From Ehretia macrophylla (lineage: Eukaryota > Streptophyta > Magnoliopsida > Boraginales > Ehretiaceae), in NCBI GenBank assembly GCA_037974665.1, contig CM075767.1, positions 22,221,498 to 22,285,497 of the forward strand: 64,000 nt of DNA, written 5' to 3'. Both the position numbers and the translations under genes were made by a program. Shown in pieces: positions 55,546 through 64,000 of the stretch. How positions within the stretch are numbered: the first letter of the stretch is position 1; each line of letters begins with the position of its first letter. The notes below the pieces were generated by a model. The model searched no databases and was not told the DNA's origin. It saw nothing but the letters and a program-made list of their open reading frames with translations.

Positions 55546-55991
55546 TCATGGAAAAACGGTTGCTCTATCTCTCAGCAACCCAAGAGATTGTTTTTTCACT
55601 AATAAAGTGTCTGGTTCGCTTTGGCATGCAAGACTAGGCTATCCCTCCCATCGTGTCCTGCAACAACTGAATAAAGTTCTATTTCCTCGGCTTTCTTCAT
55701 CAGACAGATAAATATGTAATAGTTGTCAATTAGGCAAAAGTCATCGTTTGCCTTTTAATGTTTCTAGTTCTCATACCACTATACCTTTTTCTGTTATACA
55801 CAGTGATGTATGGGGCCCTGTGCCTATTGTTTCAATAGATAGGTTTAGATATTATCTTGTTTTAATTGATGAGTATTCTCGTTTCACTTGGTATTATCAT
55901 ATGGCTTGAAAATCAAATGTTGCTAATATTTTACACACATTCATTTCCACTAAGGACTAGCCAGCAGACATCCTAACTAAACCTTTGTACC
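55546..55991 (+). pseudogene. copia A GAG-pre-integrase, integrase start and RNase H tail (deleted inside)
   Basis: 'SLWHARLGYPSHRVLQQLN' (55616-55672) and 'CQLGKSHRLPFN' are the GAG-pre-integrase region with the HHCC pattern. 'VIHSDVWGPVPIVSIDRFRY' and 'VLIDEYSRFTWYY' are the integrase start. At about 55955 the frame jumps to 'PADILTKPLY', the end of RNase H. The whole RT is therefore deleted. The sequence is cut at 55991 by the minus-strand copia and resumes at 63697. Confidence 0.85.
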
Positions 55992-56397
55992 TGTTGGAAT
56001 TAAATACACAACATATGTATCCAATATAATTTTATGAAGTATACTTACCTCATAGTGGCAGCGGAAGGATTGTAGAAAAAAGCCACATTGGTTCCACCGT
56101 TAAATTGCTGCGAATCAGAACTCAAACCACGAGGGAGTGGATTAACTACTACAACTTAAGAGCCTTATTTGATATGGTTGGTTTATACATAATAAAACAG
56201 TAGAGAAATAGAGAGAGAGAACAGAGAAGACAACACTCTGTCTTATTTTTCAATGTTTGAAGAAAATAGACATTTTCTATTTTCTTTTAAATTAGGATGT
56301 GGAAAGTTATGTAACTTCTCACAATTTCTCTTTGACCCATACAACATGGGTTTGGCCGGGTCAAACCATATTGGGCGACCCGTCCCAAAATCTAGCA
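55992..56397 (-). repeat. 3' LTR of copia B
   Basis: On the plus strand it starts TGTTGGAATTAAATACAC and ends AATCTAGCA. It aligns end to end with 63291-63696, with substitutions spread throughout. Confidence 0.92.
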
Positions 56398-57840
56398 TCT
56401 CTCACTCACACAAGATGAGTAGACCCTTATCCCCCACTATCTCTCTCTATGACCTTATCGGGAACCACCATCAAATTCATATGGGCAAATAAGTCGTGCA
56501 ACCTGCGAGCACGCAACAAGTGGAAGCTCAAACTATGCACCTATTAGGGATGACATGGGAGCTACAGTCTTCAATAGAAGAAAATAATTTTAAGTTCACA
56601 TCAGTCAACACACACCTTATCCCTCGTAGGCTATGTTTAACCTTTAAATCTCAAACATGTATTAATAGTTATGTTCAATCACAAAGATTGTATAACTGGT
56701 CGACCAATGAACACATGTAGCACTAGATGCGAACAATATTTCCTTCACTTAATATCCTTCTAAATCAAGTCAACCGCTTTCCGGGAAATGTCCTATATGA
56801 TCGAATCTAACGTGATCTTTAGGCAACATACCAAAGTAGCTAACATTGAACTTGACCTATTACAATATGAGCGTTGGTCACTAAGGGTATCATAAAGAAG
56901 CATTTATTGCTTCAAGGACTCACACAGTGGTGAAGTAGGGATTCATTCACCCACTTCTTCATACGGATGCAAAGCATACATGGTATGAAACATGTGTTAC
57001 GGTGTGACTTCCCTTATTAAATGAACGTATGTCTTCACTTAGATCAAAACACTATACAGATCTTGGTTCAGTTATCATTTAATAACTAACCTGAATCCTC
57101 GAACCTTATACACACAGTAATCGAGGTTTCACAACTGGCTATTCATAGGTTATATGGATCATGGGAATCCATATCGACCTCATATCAGTTTTTAATTATA
57201 ACATATATAATTAAGAGGTCTCATCTTAATAATGTCATAGAAACTAATTCTAGACCAATACTTAAGGCGACGTATCTTATATGAGTATAGTATTTCCCGA
57301 CGAATACTAACCAACTCATATCGTCTCATCTCTGTACGCTTTCACTGCACCAGAGGCGATTGCTCGTGTAAGATAGCCTATCTCATCAACTTGTCGACAT
57401 ACTTTCCGTTGCCAATATGTACTAGTATAGTCATACTCAATTTCTTCAAAGCTTATCACAAAGATAAGGCACTAAGCAAACATATGATGAAAATTTGTTC
57501 ACTAAAAACTGGCATCAAGTACTCACCACTATGAGTACATTAGTAATTACAAATTACTTTACTAAACATCAATATCAAATCCTATGCAACCCTAGAGATT
57601 CTACTGCAACAAATGCATATATCTGGAGATGGGCTTATGAATGAGGTCACTGTCATCTCATGCGTAGGTGAGCGATCCACAATCACTTCCTTTTATGACA
57701 CAAAGTCATACTTAACGTCTATGTACCAGATCTTGTCATGAAATCTAGGATCCTTAGTATAGCGATGGTTAATTAGTGGACATAATAGATCATCATTGCT
57801 CGTATAACAACTAATTCATCTCAAGTCCATCATAATCTCT
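56398..57840 (-). other. 3' internal region of copia B, no domain recognised
   Basis: Non-coding or too eroded to read on either strand. Short frames at 56496-56720 and elsewhere have no family resemblance. Confidence 0.45.
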
Positions 57841-57849
57841 CGAGCCATA

Positions 57850-58870
57850 CTGCCTCTTGCGTAGTTTCTAAGCATACCAAACAACTCAATTTTATAGTTC
57901 CACAATACTATGCATTTTTGCTTCTTGCTACTCTACGAATTAGTGCCAATAATCAGCAAAAAAACATCTACGAAGAGGTATCTTATAGCTCATTTGGGTC
58001 ACTACCCAAGTTAGCATATGTGGATATCTTCCCACAAAGATCAGCACTTCAACGGCATAGGCAAAACTAAATTGCCCTTTAATACTTCACGATCCTTTTG
58101 ACAACGATGGAATGAACTTATCAAAAGTTTGATTGATAACATTTTACCAATCTCATGACAAGATCAAATATCTAGCCACGTATACACCACAATATATACT
58201 AGGCCTCTATGGTGCTTGAATAGGAAACATTTTTATCTCATCAATCTATTTTGGCATTTATGGATAAAATCCCTTAACTTAGGCTTTCACCTCTAACTAC
58301 AAGAGTATATAAAGATTTGTAGACTTATACGTAGAGTCATTCAAGAACATTCTTGATTCATGACTCTTGCTACACAACAAGAATCTTTAGATCGACCCCT
58401 CTGGATCTTGACTCTAAACATATAAACTACTCTACCATTATCCTTCATCCACAAAGTTGAGGACAACCACTTACTAATAGTGATTATATACTCTTTGTCA
58501 TTTCTGACTAATAATATGTTATCCATCTAGAGAGATAGAATCACATATCTACAACCTGATCAAGTGACATGTACAAAATATCTTCTTGACCCATTTGAAG
58601 GTCATACAAAATGAATTTTTCATGCATTTCTCCACAAAGAAATGTCATCTTATCATCCATCTGATGTAAGTTAAGGTTCAACTAAATGACATGGCCAGAA
58701 ATCGGTGAACAGATACAATCCTAACAACGCAAGAAGGTTTCCTCATAAGCTTTACCCTCTAATTGGATTACAAGTTTTAGCCCTTAGCGAGCTTAATATC
58801 TCATATTGAATACAATTGTTTTTCCATTGCTTTCATCCAACTTCTCACCATCATCTTAACTAGTAATTTT
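57850..58870 (-). pseudogene. copia B reverse transcriptase and RNase H relics
   Basis: On the minus strand, 'KAMEKQLYSI' (about 58850) matches the entry of copia RT. 'NILLVRNDKEYIITISKWLSS' and 'MKDNGRVVYMFRVKIQRG' (58526-58390) match the region after the catalytic YVDD. Here YVDD itself has become stop-M-D-N. 'SDPNEL' and 'SSKKQKCI' near 57900-58000 are RNase H traces. Many stops; dead. Confidence 0.65.
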
Positions 58871-61839
58871 ATGAAAAAACTTATTTTCACAATTGCTCTA
58901 CAATGAAACAAATTCACATTGATCACGAAACAAGTTCTAGTTGACCATACCGGTATTACTGTTGCAAGTAAACATGATCCACAAACCGGTTAATGATGCA
59001 AACTCACATTGATCGCGAAATAAACTCATATATGAAACAAATTCATGTTTAGCAACCGGTGTTTATCTCCCACTTGGATCAGTGAACGAAAACAAGTTCT
59101 CCAGTCCTATTGAAAGATTGTGAGAAATATGACCATTAAGAGTCTTCAATTCCAATAACTGAGTCTCCCACTAGGAAATTCTTTGTCCAAGAATGTTGAG
59201 TTTAGACATACTTCTACTATTTGTTCATCAATGAACATTCCATTTTGGAGCGTTCAATTTACCAAATGGAAATGCTTCATTTCCTCGGTTTCAGTTTCTC
59301 ATGCTTATGAGAAATATTATGAACAAAGCACTCCCAGAGTCATAAGTCATTGTGGACTGGTTCACTATTTGTCCATGACTTATAGGGTCTTGTAGTGTCT
59401 AATTATAAGGGCATTTGGTTAAGTATATGTAGTAGAATTGCATATTCTCAACACAAAATTGAGAAATTCATATGACACATCATATACATAACCATATTCA
59501 ATGAAGTTTGATTCCTTTTTCTACAACATCTCATAGTTGCAAAGTTCTAGGAATAGTTAGCTCTCGTGTTATACCTCTTTCATTACAAGACTTTGAACTA
59601 ATCAAATAGATATGCTTGACCACAGTCAGTTATCGATTTCATTTTCTGTCTCATGGATTCTCACAAGTATAAAATTACTTCCAAAGTAAATAAAAGCTTT
59701 GGATTTGTGAGAAAACAGAAAGGACAAGCTCACAACTAATGAATCGTTAGTAATGAAATGTTAGGCCTCGTGCCATGCCCTAACATTCTTTGAACCAAGA
59801 AATTTCGGGATGAATTAATTGCAATGGAAAACTAGCTCGCAAGCTTATATATTTATTGTGGTGTTATCAGCTAGGCAAATTTCACACAGGGGCAGGTAGA
59901 ATTGCGCTAATCACAGTCTCAAAAGATATTTTCTTGTGAGTCTATTCATTATATTTCGCCTGTATATGCCTAGCTTTCTATGCTATAGATCTCAAAGATA
60001 TAGCATAAATAACACAACGGTTTTGATGTTCAGCGTATAGAACACGGAAATCATCCACAATGTAGCCAGATTTATGATGAGTCGTTCCTATTAATTCAAC
60101 TGAGTACTTATAAAGTATAAGACCTAATCGTAAAGGGATTTTAATGCACAGACCAAGTTGACTTGAAAAACCGGAGCTTTTAGCACATTGTGGAAAAATA
60201 TAGAGTTTGACCATCACATAGTGGTACTTATCAAGTGTCAATGCCCTTGACTTCAACTTTTGAGTTATTACAAATATAACTATGATTTGATCTAAAATCA
60301 AATGGTATCCTACAAAAGCTCCTACGTTTTTAGACATGAGGACAAACATTTGATCTTCAACTTAAGGCGATCCCGAGCTTAGTGATCCTTTTGTAACAAT
60401 TGTAGCACATAGCTATCACAATGTTAAAGTGCAATTGCCACATATACGTCTGTCTTCTTTGGTTTTCTCAGTGGTATTTCCCTTTTGTACTTGGACCCAT
60501 ATGATCCTTACTTATTGGTCTTGTCTACATAAGTTTGACTAGTAGCTCTTCTACCTAAAAGGCATTTTATACCACCTCCAATTAACGCTTAATGTTTGGA
60601 ATGTGTTAACATTTCCTTTTCGTATCAAGATGACAATCATGTGCACTTAGCTCAGATGGTAAGGATAACAACATGTTTGTTGACAATCAATGAGAATGTT
60701 GCCAATTATCTTCAATTCTCAAATTATGTTCGACATCTCATAAATGATATCACTCAATAGCATTGATACTTTCGTGGCATGTGTCGAACTTATATAAGCT
60801 GACTTAACTTAAAAATAGAAATTACACTAAGCTTCTATTTCAAGCTTTTGAAATCCCCACAGTAATAGGTCAGATTTTGTAACAATCAATGAGGTACTAT
60901 GCACGATGCCTAGCAACGTAATGCGAGCAATGGCATTTTTTTCAGCCTGAAAGGCCTCTACCTCCTATGTTGAGTAGTGTTATATCCACTTGGTTCACCA
61001 CTACACAACTTAGTGATTCAAGCAGCTAGTTGTTCCTCAAGAATATTCTAAACTTTATGATGCCACTGCAATCATCACCGTTCATTTTTCCTTTGGTGAA
61101 TGGCAATAATGATATTTAGGCTATTACTATTAATAACCTTAACATAGACGATTGAATGTTCAATACTAGCACATATTAAATAATTTTGCTAGATCAAGTG
61201 TTAAATGTAACTAATAAACACAAGATATAAAATCAGTAGATCGTAGTACGATCTGTCATCATATATAAATCAAGTATCTAAAAGGTACAACTAAATTCAC
61301 CCTAGCAAAATAACATTCATAACATATGCAGTACAAGATTATAATAAGAGTATGATGATAAATACAAACATTATCATAAGATGAACATGAAAAAGTATTT
61401 AACATATAAATAACTAATAATGTTAGACATAATTAAGCGCTCCTTAATGTTCTCCATCCGTTTATAACTCGGTCCAGTCTACAAGAATTAACACACGTAG
61501 AAGCTATCTCAAACTTATTAAGATCCAAAATACACATTTTGGTCCTACGTGTTAGGAGAAATAACGGTGCGGTCTGACATTATGCATGAAACCACATATG
61601 ACTATCATATGCTCATCAAATTATCCCATCACATAATTATAAAAATAAGAAGATTTAAGGGATAATCATTTTGTGTTCATATGGTTAGTACTGTTGGGAG
61701 TATTTCTTGCAGTTTGTTTAACTCGCACAATCCTCGAATGACCATTAAAGCCGTCGGGAAAATAAACAACTTTAGTACATAATGGTCCAATCAATTAATT
61801 TCAAAAATTAATAGTGCACATAACATCTATTAATATTGT
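58871..61839 (-). other. eroded gag/integrase region of copia B
   Basis: Expected on the minus strand to hold integrase, protease and gag, but frames are too broken to name. The longest open stretch, 60349-59978 minus (123 codons), matches nothing I recognise. A 'CYNC' motif near 60400 on the minus strand may be a zinc-knuckle remnant. Confidence 0.4.
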
Positions 61840-61879
61840 ACACAAGTTGTATGATGAAATGACATAAATTTCATACTAT

Positions 61880-62125
61880 GAAATGAAATTACAAAAATTT
61901 CATGTCACTTGTTGCAAAGATTCCAATGTAATTACACAAATTTCATAATTGAAATGAAATTACAAAAATTTCATGCCCCTAATCGTAAATATTACAAGGA
62001 AATTACACAAATTTTAGGCATTTATATGAAATTATAAAAATTTCATGCCTATATTGTAATAATTACAATTGAATTACAAATATATTTGGGCAATTAAATG
62101 AAATCACTCATAATTTCATGTCTAA
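61880..62125. repeat. tandem repeat of about 71 bp, nearly four copies
   Basis: Units begin 'gaaatgaaattacaaaaatt' at 61881, 61950, 62021 and, in degraded form, 62097. Each ends with an 'attacacaaattt' block. It lies in the 5' untranslated part of copia B. Confidence 0.75.
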
Positions 62126-62370
62126 ATTAAAATTAATTTAAATTATGTACTTGCTTTGTGAGAAATAGGGGCCAAAAACACAATTATCACAAAGATAATG
62201 GCCTAATTGAGAACATGGGGGCGAAAATGACATTCTCACAAAAATAACTAAAATAGAAACATGGGTCCAAAATAACATTATCACAAAGATAATAGGCCAA
62301 AAGAAGAACATAAGGTAAAAAAACTAAATTACCACTAAGGTAATAGGCCAGATAAAAAATAATACATAGT

Positions 62371-62640
62371 TATGGGGTTAAACTATAAATAACATAAAGT
62401 TTTGGGATTAAATCATAAATAACACAAAGTTATTGGGTCAAATCATAAATAATACAAAGTTATGGGGTCAACCCGTAAATAATATAAAGCTTTAGGGTCA
62501 AATCGTAAATAATACCAAGTTTTAGGGTCAAATAATAAATACCACAAAGTTATAAGGTCAACCCATAAATAATACAATATTTTGAGGTCAAACCGTAAAT
62601 AACACAAAGTTATGGGGTCAACCTATAAATAATATAAAAT
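62371..62640. repeat. 30-bp tandem repeat, nine copies
   Basis: Nine units in exact 30-bp register, of the form 'tatggggtcaaaccataaat' plus 'aacacaaagt', with a few substitutions each. It is located between the leader and the presumed gag start of copia B. A further weaker array with 'gataatggcc' spacing precedes it (62190-62345). Confidence 0.92.
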
Positions 62641-63290
62641 TATTGCCTTGTGGTGCCATGTGGTTGACCCTACGTGCCATGTGGCATGGTGGTTAGTTAA
62701 AAATTTTTTGAATTTTTTTTTTAAAGAAAACTAATTTCGAAAATTCAAAATTTGATATTTAATAAAATAAATATTAAAATAATAACACCACCAAATCATG
62801 GCCATGTGGCGGTCCCTGATTGGCCCATGTATTCCCATGTTCAGATCTATCTTCAGCCATCTTCTACGTTTTTCAACGCACACACTACATTAAGAACACA
62901 CACTAGCCCTAATTTTTTCAAATTTACAAAAAATCACAACTTTCACATTTTAAGGCCAAATTTAATGATCCATATATGCACAGAGAGCTCTCGACGAGCC
63001 CGTTCCATACATACCAAAATCACAATTTTTGGAGCATGTTACAGATACAAAAAAGCCCACAACCAGTCACGAAAATTATGAAAAATAAATGTGCGAAACA
63101 ATTGATTTATGCATTTTTCTCAAGTATAATCACATAGATTATATACTAGTGATTAAAAAAAAAAATCTCATAATTTTAACATAAATAAAATCACTTATAC
63201 ATTAAAATCATCATTCACATTATTCATCACATAAATCTCATAAATTCGAATAATTTTAACAGAGAGCCAACGATATGACTCTGATACCAC
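62641..63290 (-). other. 5' leader of copia B
   Basis: Between the repeat array and the primer-binding site. An open frame on the plus strand (62752-63081) is on the wrong strand for the element and resembles nothing. No domain is visible. Confidence 0.45.
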
Positions 63291-63696
63291 TGTTGGAATT
63301 AAATACACAACATATGTATCCAATATAATTTCATGAAGTATACTTACCTCATAGTGACAGCGGAAGGATTGTAGGAAAAAATCACGTTAGTTCCATCGTT
63401 AAATTGCTGCGAATCAGAACCCAAACCGTGAGGGAGTGGATAAACTACCACAACTTAAGAGCCCTCTTTGATATGGTTGGTTTACACATAATAAACCAGT
63501 AGAAAGATTGAGAGAAAGAACAGAGAAGACAACACTCTGTCTTATTTTCCAACATCTGAAGAAAACAGACATTTTCTATTTTCTTTTAAATTAGGATGTA
63601 GAAAGTTATGTAACTTTCCACAACTTCTCTTTGACCTATACAAAATGGGTCGGGCCAGGTCAACTCATATTGGGCGACCTATCCCAAAATCTAACA
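63291..63696 (-). repeat. 5' LTR of copia B
   Basis: 406 bp, TGTTGGAATT...ATCTAACA on the plus strand, flanked inside by the primer-binding-site complement at 63281-63290 and outside by GTACC. Confidence 0.92.
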
Positions 63697-63701
63697 GTAC
63701 C

Positions 63702-63897
63702 AACCGCGCTTCGAGTTTTTCTTCTATCAGATAACAATGATCATATAACTTCGCATCTATTTACATGTATTTCTGTAGCCATTGATATGTATAGTTGTTA
63801 GAGTCCTATTACATATAACTCATCTTGTTGTAACTCTATAAAGGATAATGCGCAGACCCTTGATTGTGTGGGTAATTCCATAATTTGTGTCTCTACA
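63702..63897 (+). repeat. end of copia A: last RNase H codons and truncated 3' LTR
   Basis: 'ccgcgcttcgagttttt' continues the 'TKPLY-QPRFEFF' reading after the GTACC duplication. From about 63715 the sequence matches the 5' LTR (atctgtagccattgatatg...), ending 'gtgtctctaca' at 63897. The first part of the LTR is missing. Confidence 0.8.
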
Positions 63898-64000
63898 ACA
63901 CTCAATTAATGGTAACATTTTTTTTCTGTCTTGGGATCACTTTAGAGATAAAATTAGCAAGTTGACTTGGCATAACAATGTTTGGTTCTCTATTTATATC
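63898..64000. other. right edge, nothing recognised
   Basis: 103 bases of A+T-rich sequence after the copia A 3' LTR. No feature seen. Confidence 0.5.

Larger units (their letters stand above)
55992..63696 (-). mobile_element. Ty1/copia element in minus orientation (copia B, TSD GTACC), heavily eroded
   Basis: Two 406-bp LTRs (55992-56397 and 63291-63696) are flanked by GTACC at 55987-55991 and 63697-63701. The complement of the primer-binding site (ctgataccac at 63281-63290) lies beside the right LTR, so the element reads right to left. RT and RNase H relics lie at 57850-58870 on the minus strand. The 61.8-62.7 kb part holds two tandem-repeat arrays. It sits in the last RNase H codons of copia A. 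Confidence 0.9.
50969..63897 (+). mobile_element. old Ty1/copia element (copia A) with large internal insertions and deletions
   Basis: The 5' LTR (50969-51180) is matched by 63715-63897. A primer-binding site, gag, protease, GAG-pre-integrase and integrase fragments, and the last codons of RNase H lie between them. RT is deleted. A mosaic of foreign fragments (about 52516-55545) and a complete minus-strand copia (55992-63696) interrupt it. No matching target duplication was found: the 3' LTR start is lost. Confidence 0.8.

Noticed and set aside
62371-62640. Regular 30-bp repeats suggestive of a CRISPR array
   Set aside because: Units are directly adjacent with no spacers, in a plant retrotransposon leader; a simple tandem repeat.
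62752-63081. 109-codon plus-strand frame
   Set aside because: Opposite to the orientation of copia B, in its leader, with no domain.

Overview
This window is plant nuclear DNA, almost certainly from a eudicot. It has one intron-containing receptor-kinase gene, A+T-rich intergenic DNA, plant hAT, CACTA, PIF/Harbinger and Mutator-like elements, and deeply nested Ty3/gypsy and Ty1/copia retrotransposons. No prokaryotic, plastid or mitochondrial genes were seen. The only intact host gene I can support is a minus-strand ZAR1-like LRR receptor-like kinase at 7674-9958. It has two exons and encodes 714 aa, starting at the ATG at 9958; the GTG 39 bases upstream lies in the leader.

From 1 to 21 kb there are many small elements. 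They include a decayed LTR (1-1165) and two copies of an old hAT-like repeat (1186-4077 and 11075-12110). The first copy is itself interrupted by a second hAT element (1825-3188, 8-bp duplication AATGGACA) and a CACTA-like element (3348-3804). A sister of that inner hAT lies at 18145-19242 (8-bp duplication GTATGAGC). Two poly-A retroposons have 14-15 bp target duplications (6255-6352 and 12528-12727). A foldback element sits in the kinase gene's upstream region (10428-10817). A PIF/Harbinger-like element (14447-16394, TSD TAA) contains a Mutator-like foldback (14669-15542, TSD TTATAATTA) and a long ATT microsatellite.

From 19.5 to 44.8 kb there are two related Tat-lineage gypsy elements. Element 1 (21010-33293, TSD GGCTG) was inserted into the RNase H region of an older copia element, whose halves lie at 19520-21009 and 33294-34690. 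Element 1 also carries a 2.5-kb solo LTR (29610-32144, TSD GTCTC). Element 2 (35442-44777, TSD GTAGT) has lost the end of its integrase. Both encode gag, protease, RT, a classical RNase H, a second archaeal-type RNase H and integrase. On the opposite strand both also carry a three-exon gene with its own TATA box. All these reading frames are broken, often by CAG-to-TAG changes.

From 45 to 64 kb there are copia elements. One unit (45401-50027, TSD TACCA) has its central part inverted, including an inverted LTR. Another old copia (about 50969-63897) contains a 3-kb mosaic of opposed gypsy and copia fragments. It also contains a complete but eroded minus-strand copia (55992-63696, TSD GTACC) with two tandem-repeat arrays. 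The strongest candidates for a less-described system are the conserved, spliced antisense gene of the Tat pair and the internally inverted copia unit.
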